64,000 nucleotides of DNA from Rhynchopus sp. YZ270_cl-10 (Eukaryota > Euglenozoa > Diplonemea > Diplonemida > Diplonemidae). The notes beneath the pieces are model-generated. The model was not told the origin of the DNA. It saw nothing but the letters and a program-made list of their open reading frames with translations, and ran no database searches. The stretch lies in assembly GCA_964035575.1 (NCBI GenBank), contig OZ037835.1, forward strand, positions 186,001 through 250,000. The letters are read 5' to 3'. This document shows positions 17,395 to 27,574 of the stretch, one piece after another. The position numbers and the translations under genes were made by a program. Every line of letters begins with the position of its first letter. Positions within the stretch are counted from its first letter, which is position 1.

Positions 17395-17612
17395 TAAAAG
17401 TAAAACAAGAAGACAAAAGAAAGAGCGTTCTATACAAGATACGTCTAAAAGTAATAGAGGAATAATTACACACAAAGAACGGTTGCCAAGCAACCTAGTT
17501 CCCCAAAACCCCGGTTCCCCCGTGGTTCCCCACGGGTTCCCCCTTAGACCAGGTGACCGCACGATGAGAACAAATTGCTTTTTGTGAGATGATCGACACC
17601 TTACTTAGGTAA
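17395..17612. repeat. Spacer block B (with 16100-16157), four copies in the window
   Basis: Four near-identical copies: here, 25680-25960, 45378-45665 and 58763-59040. Each runs from GGATCCACATAGATAAAG through GGTTGCCAAGCAACC and GTGGTTCCCCACGGGTTCCC to CTTACTTAGGTAAG. In this copy the first 50 bp are separated from the rest by the Harbinger-like element. An open minus-strand frame starting MRSPGLRGNPWG is kept in all four, but the DNA is so similar that this gives no evidence of coding. Confidence 0.75.
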
Positions 17613-18809
17613 GTCATTTTATTTTCCCCTCCTTCAAACTTCACACACAACGCTTTTTGGTTTTCGGGAGACACACAAGGTGCCAGGTTCTGTGATATGC
17701 AACCACCCTGCACCTCTTTGTCATATTGTTTCCCGTGCAATACATGGAGAAACGTTTCGCACTCGAAACTAGGGAAAGCTTTTTGATAAAAAATGAACGA
17801 AGCACAAAAACCAGCGCGTGTGGAAGAAAAAAGAAGAGTGAAAATATTTTTTCTGATTCAAAGTGGTGTTTATGTTTTGGGTACGGGGCGGAGAATAAAA
17901 TCTGTTCGATGAAAGAAACACAAGCTTTTTGTTTTATCTTGTTCATCTTGAAGGCACACCCTGCCGATAACTACCTTCGCCTACACAGGAAAAACGGGAA
18001 ACGAAATAGGGGGAGAGTTTGTTAGTTGTAGGATTTCACCTTTTATATTTCTCGTTTTGAAAACTGATGTGTTTACAAAAACAGAGCAAAATAGAAAAGG
18101 CAAGAAAAGGAAAGTCCTGAAGTACAGAAAGTGATGTGTGAGAAGGGAGGAGCACAAGTGAGGGTGAAAACAGTTAGAGCGACCGTAGCATTTCCCCTGT
18201 CAACTGCGTTCGACCTATAACAAAAATAGAAAAGGTAGTAAAAACACGCACAAAAAAAAACAAAGAGAAAAATGTAAGACAAAACGCCCGTACGGCGAGA
18301 AGAATGCGCCTCCTGCACCCGAATTATTCAATAAAACAGAGTGTCGGGGAAACGCGTCCCATCTATGTATCTCAAGGATGAAAGACCAACAGAAGATCAA
18401 GAAAACACAGTTCAAAAATATTATATAACGCATTCTTGCACCAAAAGAAAAATGGGCAAAAGAAAAAGTTTATAAGATGATCCTAAGCCTCTCGACGACT
18501 CGTGATGAGTCACCTTAAAATAGGTGCCCCTTCAGTGCACCAGGTACAGCGCATCTCTTAAGAAAGTCGAACATTGGCTCCGCACCACGGCACTCACGCA
18601 CAAAAAAAAAACACATAGCCGGGAGGCACAAAAACTTTAGCAAAAAAATAACTAAAAAAAGCTCCCAGCCAATTTGTGAAACACCATTATCCTTCTCCTT
18701 CTCCTTCTCCTTCTCTCGTCTCTCTCGGACCTTCCAAATGATGTGTTGCGAAGAAGACCTTTCCAACACTCTGGAAGGAGATGGTGGATTGCTAGCTTCT
18801 CTAGCACCC
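17613..18809. repeat. Spacer block C downstream of gene 2
   Basis: Non-coding, A-rich. Parts repeat at 32620-32960, 45700-45960, 47590-47840, 59040-59650 and 60340-60570. Landmarks are GTGCAATACATGGAGAAACG, GTACGGGGCGGAGAATAAAA and ACGCGTCCCATCTATGTATC. A pure CTTCTC-type pyrimidine run of about 35 bp lies at 18688-18722. This is the 3' flank of gene 2. Confidence 0.6.
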
Positions 18810-21800
18810 CTAGCACCATTCTATCCTGGGTACCCCGTTCGCTAGCACCAACCCACTCCCGTGTCGTCTATCAGTGCAGGAGCTACTGCGACGACGCTGG
18901 GATCGGGAGGTGTGATGCCAGCTGAGTCGGGGGGCCTGCAGGGTGCCTCTTCCACGTCCACCACCTACGTCTGCTTCTTCTAAGTCGCGACCACTGATGC
19001 CTGTGGTGGTAGGTGCACTGCCACCACCGTAGATGGTAGCACTGCCCCCAGCCTCGTCGGCAAGAAATGAATCCCACAGACCCACAGCCAGAAGAGGGGT
19101 GAAACTGTCTCTGCTATCCAGGAAGCCTTCCCTGCCACGGCCGCGGGAGTGCGGTAAAGGACGTTTGGTGGGTGTGATGGGGACTTGCCGTGGTGTTTCA
19201 TACAAAGAAACTTCTTTTGGTGTAGTGCAGCTCAAGAGCTCAAGACCGTTTTCGATGTCGACGCTGAGGAGCGAGGCATTAGGCATCTCGGCGCGGGTGT
19301 CGCTCTGCTGGTCGGAGGTGTCTGACTGTGTGGTCTCGAGAATTGCTAGACTGCGACCTTGGGGATGTATGAGGAGGGCTGATTTGTTCAAAACGTCTTC
19401 CTGAAGGTTGCCCCTACGTCCTGATGTGATGACGTATACTTCGGTAAGGATGTCTAAAGCAATTTTGACAACCAGAAGCATGAAGGCCACAGTCAGCAGC
19501 TTGGAGGAGACGTCAAACAGCCATGAGTCCAGCGTGGCCGTGTAGTACCCTGCAGCCATCACCACCATCGCGGCGAGCTGCGTGCCCAGGAGGAGGATGT
19601 CCAGCGCAGCATCCCTGGAGCGTGCGTGAGGCCAGAACAGACCTTCCAGCATCAGGAGAACTAAGAAGACAAGCCCAGAAGCCATCTTGACGTGCCCACA
19701 CCCTTCGCTTGTCTCAGGCGCCGTGCTCTGAATCGCGCTCAGCGCGAAGGAAGAGACAAACTCGATAAGAAGAAACCACGTCGCGCCCTGCTTGTACGGG
19801 CGGATCACGGTGTAGCGCTGCACCCACATCGGGTTACGTTGCATGGACACCCACTCCCCTTCGCCTAGGAGCGAGATAAGTGCACGGTTCTGTCTTCCTT
19901 CCGCTCTCGCATACACACCGTACGCAGGAACACCTTGAGTGATCGTGAGGTGCAACACCACAGGCACCACAGCGCACACCAGCAGAATAGCCGCACCCAC
20001 AGCAGCATGCCAGCCCTTCTCCGGGTGGAACACAAGCGACATGCCTGCAAGCGTGAGGCCTTGATAGAAGTATTGGAACACAAGCACCGGGGCGGAGGGG
20101 AGGCGCAGCAGGCCCACTACGTCCCGATCCTTGAAGAAGGTGGGGAACAGGCAGGTCCCCACGACACGCACGACAGGCACCGCAACGAAGCAAGCAGCTA
20201 TGAAGGTCGCCAGCATCGCAATGTTGGCGGCGACGGCGCCGACGGGCTTGCTGTTGTCCAGCGAGAAGCCTGTGGGGTGCAGTGCCGTCGAGAGGTCGCG
20301 CGAGCAGCCTTTGCTCACCAAAGCCAGACGCAGTGCAGCACCACTGGAGAACCCCGCCGCTGAGCTTGCCACAGCGATTGTCGCGGATGAGTCCTCAAAC
20401 CCCATCAGGTCCACCACCTTCACGTCTGCGATGCTCATCAGAGGCGGTGGTGCAGTGTCGTTCAGAGTGGCCACGAAGTCTGGTGCCACAGTCGCGTGAG
20501 GCACTGTGGTTTCGGGAACGTCTGTGGCAGGGAGTGCAGCAGGTGTGTAGGTCGCTGGTGCTGTGGTGTCCATGGGTGTGTCGGTGGCCAGTGGTATGTA
20601 AGTAGCGGCGTAGAGTGGTGCTGCAGTGAGGGGTGTGGCCGTGTCTGGTGCAGGTGTCGGTGCTGTGGTGAGTGGTGGCAGGGTGGCAGGCGGGGATGTT
20701 TCTGGTGGTGCTGTTGGCGGTGCATCAGTGTCCGGAGCATTTGTCGCATCGCACGCATAGAACTTGAAGTTCTTGACAGTGCCATCGAGCGGCGTATCTT
20801 GGGCCCACGGGCTGCTCTCCACGAGGTTGATCGTGCGTGTGACCATAAGGGGAAGAGCTGCGACGCCACTCACGCGCTCGACACCATCGATGTAGAGCAC
20901 AGCCGACCCTGTCGTAGGGCCCGTGCGTGTGAACACCAGCACCATAGACATCTCGACACCCAACGGCGAGGCTACGGGGTCCGCGATCCCAGCCTGAATT
21001 GTGGCGCCGTGGTACACATGGGCGTCCCACTTCCCCTGATTTAGCCCAAGCAGCACATTGTCCTGTTCTGCTCCATTCGAAAAGTCAAACACACGTCCCC
21101 AAGACGTCGCTGCATTCACGGTCACATCCGCCTCCATCCGGAACCCACCCCCAAAGGTTAGAGTTCGGGTAGAGTCATGTTCACTACTGTCTGCGAACGA
21201 CGTGAGCAGGATGGGAGCAGCACACGGCTGTGGTGGAGGTGCGTGAGATGGCGGTGCATCAGTGTCCGGAGCATTTGTCGCATCGCACGCATAGAACTTG
21301 AAGTTCTTGACAGTGCCGTCGAGCGGCGCATCTTGGAGCCACGGGCTTCTCTCCACGAGGTTGATCGTGCGTGTGACCATGAGGGGAAGAGCTGCGACGC
21401 CACTCACGCGCTCGACACCATCGATGTAGAGCACAGCCGACCCTGTCGTAGGGCCCGTGCGTGTGTACACCAGCACCATAGACATCTCGACACCCAACGG
21501 CGAGGCTACGGGGTCCGTGATCCCAGCCTGCATTGTGGTGCCGTGGTACACATGGGAGTCCCACTTCCCCTGATTTAGCCCAAGCAGCACATTGTCCTGG
21601 TCTCGTCCATTCGAAAAGTCAAACACACGTCCCCAAGACGTCACTGCATTCACGGTCACATCCGCCTCCATCCGGAACCCACCCGCAAAGGTTAGGGTTC
21701 GGGTAGAGTCATGTTCACTGCTGTCTGCGAACGACGTGAGCAGGATGGGATCAGCACACGGCTGTGGTGGCACAGCTGCAGCACTGCATATCAAAGTAGA

Positions 21801-21818
21801 CAAGAACGCAAATCGCAT
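18810..21818 (-). CDS. Gene 2: two-LamG / 7-TM surface protein (short class)
   Basis: Protein of 1002 residues from the ATG at 21818 (MRFAFLSTLICSAAAV signal peptide); an in-frame ATG 20 codons upstream lies in the shared leader and is less likely. Two LamG domains at about 18-195 and 196-373 are followed by a short Thr/Pro/Ala linker with no TPSPP array. Seven hydrophobic segments span about 520-797 and a polar tail follows. The segments correspond one for one with the long class: GEGEWV, RPYKQGATWF and CGHVKM against GPGEWV, RPYRQASAWF and CGHLRM, though the rest has diverged widely. The C-terminus after SRSQRRRS differs entirely from gene 5. Stop is TAG. Likely the same topology and role as gene 1 with a short stalk. 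Confidence 0.85.
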   Translation of the reverse strand: MRFAFLSTLICSAAAVPPQPCADPILLTSFADSSEHDSTRTLTFAGGFRMEADVTVNAVTSWGRVFDFSNGRDQDNVLLGLNQGKWDSHVYHGTTMQAGITDPVASPLGVEMSMVLVYTRTGPTTGSAVLYIDGVERVSGVAALPLMVTRTINLVERSPWLQDAPLDGTVKNFKFYACDATNAPDTDAPPSHAPPPQPCAAPILLTSFADSSEHDSTRTLTFGGGFRMEADVTVNAATSWGRVFDFSNGAEQDNVLLGLNQGKWDAHVYHGATIQAGIADPVASPLGVEMSMVLVFTRTGPTTGSAVLYIDGVERVSGVAALPLMVTRTINLVESSPWAQDTPLDGTVKNFKFYACDATNAPDTDAPPTAPPETSPPATLPPLTTAPTPAPDTATPLTAAPLYAATYIPLATDTPMDTTAPATYTPAALPATDVPETTVPHATVAPDFVATLNDTAPPPLMSIADVKVVDLMGFEDSSATIAVASSAAGFSSGAALRLALVSKGCSRDLSTALHPTGFSLDNSKPVGAVAANIAMLATFIAACFVAVPVVRVVGTCLFPTFFKDRDVVGLLRLPSAPVLVFQYFYQGLTLAGMSLVFHPEKGWHAAVGAAILLVCAVVPVVLHLTITQGVPAYGVYARAEGRQNRALISLLGEGEWVSMQRNPMWVQRYTVIRPYKQGATWFLLIEFVSSFALSAIQSTAPETSEGCGHVKMASGLVFLVLLMLEGLFWPHARSRDAALDILLLGTQLAAMVVMAAGYYTATLDSWLFDVSSKLLTVAFMLLVVKIALDILTEVYVITSGRRGNLQEDVLNKSALLIHPQGRSLAILETTQSDTSDQQSDTRAEMPNASLLSVDIENGLELLSCTTPKEVSLYETPRQVPITPTKRPLPHSRGRGREGFLDSRDSFTPLLAVGLWDSFLADEAGGSATIYGGGSAPTTTGISGRDLEEADVGGGRGRGTLQAPRLSWHHTSRSQRRRSSSCTDRRHGSGLVLANGVPRIEWC
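20699..21767 (-). repeat. Tandem pair of 534-bp LamG repeats in gene 2
   Basis: Two head-to-tail 178-codon copies. They differ mainly in the two variable patches (residues about 54-92 and 141-150 of the domain). Equivalent arrays: gene 1, 8952-10020 (two copies); gene 4, about 53340-54901 (three copies). Genes 3 and 5 have one copy. Confidence 0.85.
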
Positions 21819-21866
21819 TTCTGTAGTGTGGTGTAATGTGGTGGGTTGGAGAGGGTGGGGAGGGGC
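21819..21866 (-). promoter_or_regulatory. Conserved 5' leader of gene 2
   Basis: Same pyrimidine-rich tract and CTACAGAA-ATG junction as gene 1; it differs only at its distal end, where AGGGGCGCGG replaces TGGTGG. Confidence 0.5.
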
Positions 21867-22097
21867 GCGGGGCTGCAAGTATACGTATTATACGTATAAT
21901 ACGTTCCAAGGTACATTACGTTCGGTTGAGGGAGGAAAAAGCTAAATATACGTTAGCTATACGTTGACCTTGTTATACTGTACCACTCCTATGGGCCGGG
22001 GTTATCCGGGATAAAGTGCACTTCGAGAACGGCATCTCCAAGTGCCCGGGTCTCACCCTCTCCACAAAAACGGAAGAAGAACACACACAGTGCTTGA
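21867..22097. promoter_or_regulatory. ACGT-rich region upstream of gene 2
   Basis: A perfect 22-bp palindrome at 21883-21904 (half-site ACGTATTATAC) and six ACGT cores between 21880 and 21970. Gene 1 has a comparable palindrome in the same relative place; genes 3-5 do not. A regulatory role is inferred only from position and symmetry. Confidence 0.4.
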
Positions 22098-22376
22098 GGA
22101 GTTGGGGAGCAGCACCGGCAGCAGAAGAAGGAGAAGACCTCCGCAAAGGGGGCAAAAGAGGTTGCCACCGGGCCTCTTTACGCTCATGTGCTGATAACAA
22201 TGACGGGTGCCCACGAAGCTGACCGCGGGATTGCCTCATGGCTGTTCCACACAGGACAACCCCTGAACACCTTCTCTTCTGAGAGGTTTCAGGAGATAGA
22301 CGCCGTGCGTCGGTTGCCGCCGCAGGCGGAGGTGCCCCATCGGCCAGTGTTGGCAGAGTACAATTTCAAAAAGTAA
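22098..22376 (+). pseudogene. Possible hAT/DUF659-type transposase N-terminal remnant
   Basis: A 92-codon open stretch between an upstream TGA and the TAA at 22374-22376, with no plausible ATG start. The segment ADRGIASWLFHTGQPLNTF followed by SSERFQEIDAV resembles the conserved early block of hAT/DUF659 transposase-like proteins (aromatic-T/D-G-x-P-hydrophobic, then S-x-x-F). No DDE core or hATC dimerisation region follows, so it is at best a fragment. Recognition is from memory of the family pattern and is weak. Confidence 0.3.
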
Positions 22377-22803
22377 ATTAAATTTACGTAAAAAGTCCCC
22401 CCTCCTCGTTCAGGAAAACTTAAGAAAATTCTGAAGTAACTACAACCTGGCGTGCGGGTACAGATGCATTGCTTTGTTCTTTCCTCAAAGTCATGTGTGA
22501 TCTCTCGGGTCTGTACTAAAGTCAGTGTTTAGATAAGCATCCACTTGACGTTCTAACAACCGTTGAAATCTAGAACAAAACAATACACTGCCCCTTCTCA
22601 CAAAGCCGCCATGCTTCAAGAGCATGCCCTGGGCAAAAATTACTGTGACAAAAACTAGTTTTCTGGGGGAACGCAATATTTTATTGTGCCCAGTCCTCCG
22701 CAAGCAGAGGACAGACTTTCCGGGTCCCGAAGTCGAATTTCTTGCACTAGCTATGCTCCCTGGGTTAATGGCCATAGCAGTGACTGACTAAGTGTTCCCA
22801 CCC
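22377..22803. other. Spacer, nothing recognised
   Basis: AT-richer unique sequence between the transposase-like remnant and the hexamer array. I see no repeat shared with other spacers and no convincing ORF. Confidence 0.5.
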
Positions 22804-25033
22804 TACGTGTACGTGTACGTGTACGTGTGCGTGTACGTGTACGTGTACGTGTACGTGTACGTGTACGTGTACGTGTACGTGTACGTGTACGTGTACGTGT
22901 ACGTGTACGTGTACGTGTACGTGTACGTGTACGTGTACGTGTACGTGTACGTGTACGTGTACGTGTGCGTGTACGTGTACGTGTACGTGTACGTGTGCGT
23001 GTACGTGTACGTGTACGTGTACGTGTACGTGTACGTGTACGTGTACGTGTACGTGTACGTGTACGTGTACGTGTACGTGTACGTGTACGTGTACGTGTAC
23101 GTGTACGTGTACGTGTACGTGTACGTGTACGTGTACGTGTACGTGTACGTGTACGTGTACGTGTACGTGTACGTGTACGTGTACGTGTACGTGTACGTGT
23201 ACGTGTACGTGTACGTGTACGTGTACGTGTACGTGTACGTGTACGTGTACGTGTACGTGTACGTGTACGTGTACGTGTACGTGTACGTGTACGTGTACGT
23301 GTACGTGTACGTGTACGTGTACGTGTACGTGTACGTGTACGTGTACGTGTACGTGTACGTGTACGTGTACGTGTACGTGTACGTGTACGTGTACGTGTAC
23401 GTGTACGTGTACGTGTACGTGTACGTGTACGTGTACGTGTACGTGTACGTGTACGTGTACGTGTACGTGTACGTGTACGTGTACGTGTACGTGTACGTGT
23501 ACGTGTACGTGTACGTGTACGTGTACGTGTACGTGTACGTGTACGTGTACGTGTACGTGTACGTGTACGTGTACGTGTACGTGTACGTGTACGTGTACGT
23601 GTGCGTGTACGTGTACGTGTACGTGTACGTGTACGTGTGCGTGTACGTGTACGTGTACGTGTACGTGTACGTGTACGTGTACGTGTACGTGTACGTGTAC
23701 GTGTACGTGTACGTGTACGTGTACGTGTACGTGTACGTGTACGTGTACGTGTACGTGTACGTGTACGTGTACGTGTGCGTGTACGTGTACGTGTACGTGT
23801 ACGTGTACGTGTACGTGTACGTGTACGTGTACGTGTGCGTGTACGTGTACGTGTACGTGTACGTGTACGTGTACGTGTACGTGTACGTGTACGTGTGCGT
23901 GTACGTGTACGTGTACGTGTACGTGTACGTGTACGTGTACGTGTACGTGTACGTGTACGTGTACGTGTGCGTGTACGTGTACGTGTACGTGTACGTGTAC
24001 GTGTACGTGTACGTGTGCGTGTACGTGTACGTGTACGTGTACGTGTGCGTGTACGTGTACGTGTACGTGTACGTGTACGTGTACGTGTACGTGTACGTGT
24101 ACGTGTACGTGTACGTGTACGTGTACGTGTACGTGTACGTGTACGTGTACGTGTACGTGTACGTGTACGTGTACGTGTACGTGTACGTGTACGTGTACGT
24201 GTACGTGTACGTGTACGTGTACGTGTACGTGTACGTGTACGTGTACGTGTACGTGTACGTGTACGTGTACGTGTACGTGTACGTGTACGTGTACGTGTAC
24301 GTGTACGTGTACGTGTACGTGTACGTGTACGTGTACGTGTACGTGTACGTGTACGTGTACGTGTACGTGTACGTGTACGTGTACGTGTACGTGTACGTGT
24401 ACGTGTGCGTGTACGTGTACGTGTACGTGTACGTGTACGTGTACGTGTACGTGTACGTGTACGTGTACGTGTACGTGTACGTGTACGTGTACGTGTACGT
24501 GTACGTGTACGTGTACGTGTACGTGTACGTGTGCGTGTACGTGTACGTGTACGTGTACGTGTACGTGTACGTGTACGTGTACGTGTACGTGTACGTGTAC
24601 GTGTACGTGTACGTGTACGTGTACGTGTACGTGTACGTGTACGTGTACGTGTACGTGTACGTGTACGTGTACGTGTACGTGTACGTGTACGTGTACGTGT
24701 ACGTGTACGTGTACGTGTACGTGTACGTGTACGTGTACGTGTACGTGTACGTGTACGTGTACGTGTACGTGTGCGTGTACGTGTACGTGTACGTGTACGT
24801 GTACGTGTACGTGTACGTGTACGTGTACGTGTACGTGTACGTGTACGTGTACGTGTACGTGTACGTGTACGTGTACGTGTACGTGTACGTGTACGTGTAC
24901 GTGTACGTGTACGTGTACGTGTACGTGTACGTGTACGTGTACGTGTGCGTGTACGTGTACGTGTACGTGTACGTGTACGTGTACGTGTACGTGTACGTGT
25001 ACGTGTACGTGTACGTGTACGTGTACGTGTACG
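22804..25033. repeat. TACGTG hexamer satellite, 371 units
   Basis: 371 consecutive hexamers in unbroken register (first unit 22804, last full unit 25024), followed by a partial unit. About 15 units read TGCGTG instead; every variant I found is the same A-to-G change on this strand. Three variants at about 23777, 23837 and 23897 are 60 bp apart, suggesting a local higher-order repeat. The whole array strictly alternates pyrimidine and purine. All six frames are open as dipeptide repeats (VY, RV, HV, TY and so on); these are not genes. Confidence 0.98.
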
Positions 25034-25679
25034 CATACTGTGTACCTCGTTTTAGACCCCCACAGATGCTCAAAAGTGCCAAATTTTGCTTTGAATGGAC
25101 TCAAATCGTCGAAATTAGCCCTTTTTGGGGCCCAAAAAAAATCGAGCGCGACCGTAAACTCCCCTGTTTTTCCCCCACCCCTGCAAACAATAAAGGGAAG
25201 GCTCGTTTTTCCATTATTTAAGAAATGAAAACAATAAAGACAAAAGGGTGAGGTTGTGGTGAAACGTGAAAACATGAAGAATGGGGATAAACGAAAATGG
25301 GTACTAGGAAATTGTTTACCACCGAATTTACCCTAAAAACAATAAAGACAAAAGGGAGAGGTTGTGGTGAAACGCACACATCTCGACCTGTCGGTGAAGT
25401 GTGGCTCTACTCCAACCCACCCCAGAATAGAAAATAGAAAAAGGAAGGGAGTAGGGGTACGGTGTTCAAGTTCCTTTTAGCATCGCATGTAATCATTTTA
25501 AAAAAACCGGCAGAGGGATTCATCGCAAAATACCACATTTTGGGTTGTCTTTGGTGGCTTGTGAAGGAGGAGGCTACCCAAAAACTGTGGTCAAGCGAAT
25601 TCATTTTTCTGCCAAGAAAGTTGCTAAGAAAGTTGAGAGATGAATGTGCCTTGCGTGCATAAACATCTAAAAAAAGTTC
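25034..25679. other. Spacer with short dispersed repeats
   Basis: No gene. The motif AACAATAAAGACAAAAGGG followed by GAGGTTGTGGTGAAAC occurs twice here (25229 and 25338) and again near 33249, 48005 and 60756. Bases 25500-25610 repeat part of the 15580-15690 block (CACTTTGGGTTGTCTTTGG type). Confidence 0.5.
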
Positions 25680-25960
25680 ACTGGGGGGATCCACATAGAT
25701 AAAGAAAACAAAAACACGAAAGCAAGAAAATAATACCAATAAAAAGTAAAACAAGAAGACAAAAGAAAGAGCATTCTATACAAGATACGTCTAAAAGTAA
25801 TAGGGGAATAATTACACACAAAGAACGGTTGCCAAGCAACCTAGTTCCCCAAAACCCCGGTTCCCCCGTGGTTCCCCACGGGTTCCCCCTTAGACCAGGT
25901 GACCGCACGATGAGAACAAATTGCTTTTTGTGAGATGATCGACACCTTACTTAGGTAAGT
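25680..25960. repeat. Spacer block B, unoccupied copy
   Basis: Intact copy of block B. The CCAATAAAAAGTAAAAC stretch at about 25736 is the empty target of the Harbinger-like element found at 16158-17394. Confidence 0.75.
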
Positions 25961-26904
25961 CGTCTTGAAGGCATCCCAAGAAGTAATAATAACTGTTACA
26001 TTGGTGTGGCCCACCTAAATCAGCAGGGTGTTGGGTCCGTTGGGGGGTGTTGGGAGGTGAGACACTTTTTCCCCCCCCCTGGCGTGAGCTTTTTTCTCGT
26101 TGGTGAAGCTTTTAAACACCTGCATTTGCATTTCCGGAATCCGTCCGCGCTGTGGTGGGGTAATTTTCCAAAATGGACAAGTTCTGAGAAATGCACACAT
26201 GTCTTATAACAATAAAAACCCCGTTCGTATTTGGTTTAGTTGGTACGCTACCCGCGTCATACGCACTATCAGTCAGGGGGTTTTTATGGTTTTTTTCTTC
26301 AAAACGCCACAAATGGATGTCAAAAAGGAAAAATTATTACGCATCCACTTGTGAAACACTCCGTTTGGATAAAGAAAACAAAGACAAAAAAGGGGGTTTG
26401 GGGGGAAGAGTTTAATTCTTGAACGCATCCCCACACTCAGGTACACATTTTATTTTTTGTATCACCAAACGCTGCTCACAATGTTGAACGAAAGAATTTT
26501 GACAATTTGTCCTGATAGAAAAAAATGTTTTTGAAGCAAGAATAGAACCAGTATCACTGAAACACCAGTAACACGGGTACGTTAAAAAAAAAAAGTACTT
26601 TCCCCCTAACAAAGTACCCTACTGTAGTCAAAAAGTACTTTCTCCTAACCTTCACCATAATTATTTTTTGGGGAGTTTTATTTCCCAACCCAACAACAAT
26701 GATAAAGCGTGAGGACAATAAATAAAATCAAATGGAGTGTCAACAAACAAGTGTGCAAGAAAAAAAAGCGAACAACTGCGTCGGTTTTCTTTTGGTTAAG
26801 AAAAACCCACTCAGAAATTATTACGCGTCCACTCGACGTTTGGATAAAGAACCTAGAGATGAAAGGGGGTTTGGGGGGAAGAGTTTAATTCTTGAACGCA
26901 TACA
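25961..26904. repeat. Spacer repeats flanking the fold-back transposon
   Basis: No gene. 26337-26500 (TTACGCATCCACTTG to CCAAACGCTGCTCACAAT) is repeated by 26817-26904 plus 27521-27575, where the fold-back element interrupts it, and partly at 44968-45062. 26505-26690 resembles 45950-46090. 26080-26190 resembles 56690-56790 (GGAATCCGTCCG family). Confidence 0.55.
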
Positions 26905-27520
26905 GGGGTGGCATCAAAACAAAAAACGCGGACAATGTCCGCGCATATATTATAACATGTTATATGACATGCTAAACATGTTATGTTTAACGTTTTTGGT
27001 ACTCAACCACGCGAGAAAACCTGACTTCCACCGTTGGTGGGTTTTTGTAGGATTGCCGCAACTAGAGGACATCCAACAAACTACCTTCGCAAAGAGGCAT
27101 TCCGTTTTGGGTTAGAGTTTTTCCGAATTGGTGGACCACGCTGAGCTGTGGTCATTGTTTGTCGGGATGGGAGGGAATGGGCAGCGTAGCGCGTTCTGCG
27201 ACACTCCTCTCGATGACCGATCCAGCTTAGCTTCGGAGGGAAGGGGGGTATTTTTTATATTCAATCAAACTGTAACCCAACCCCACACCCCACACCCATC
27301 CATTTTTATTCTCTATATTCGCGTGGTTGAGTACCAAAAACGTTAAACATAACATGCTCAAGCATGTTATGTTTAAAGCATGTCATGAAGCATGTCATAT
27401 AACATGTTATATGACCAAAAACCCTAGTAACATCATCACCGTGGATCCGCGTTTTGGGGGGGGTCTGAAATTCCCCAAAAACGCGGACATTGTCCACGTT
27501 TTTTGTTTTGATGCCACCCC
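26905..27520. mobile_element. Fold-back (MITE-like) DNA transposon
   Basis: Terminal inverted repeats of 39 bp with one mismatch (GGGGTGGCATCAAAACAAAA at the left end) contain the 17-bp palindrome CGCGGACAATGTCCGCG. Inside them lie subterminal inverted repeats: 26951-26973 pairs with 27389-27411, and about 26980-27017 pairs with 27317-27355. No coding sequence. A related sequence without the insert lies at 26337-26500. The exact target duplication is unclear: ACA flanks both ends, but the related site has four extra bases there. Superfamily not assigned. Confidence 0.75.
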
Positions 27521-27574
27521 ACACTCAGTCATTTTTATTTTATTTTTTTGAAAAACACCAAACGCTGCTCACAA

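Noticed and set aside
17484-17496. RFX X-box-like motif GTTGCCAAGCAAC in spacer block B (four copies)
   Set aside because: It fits the pattern but sits in a dispersed repeat, far from gene starts; RFX factors are mainly known from animals, fungi and relatives. Treated as chance.
17338-17562. Conserved small minus-strand ORF starting MRSPGLRGNPWG in four block B copies
   Set aside because: The DNA itself is almost identical in the four copies, C-terminal ends differ, and there is no codon-level signal separating coding from repeat conservation.
22751-25275. Six overlapping ORFs of dipeptide repeats (VY, RV, HV, TY, RT)
   Set aside because: A stop-free hexamer array gives open frames in all six frames; none has non-repeat coding sequence.
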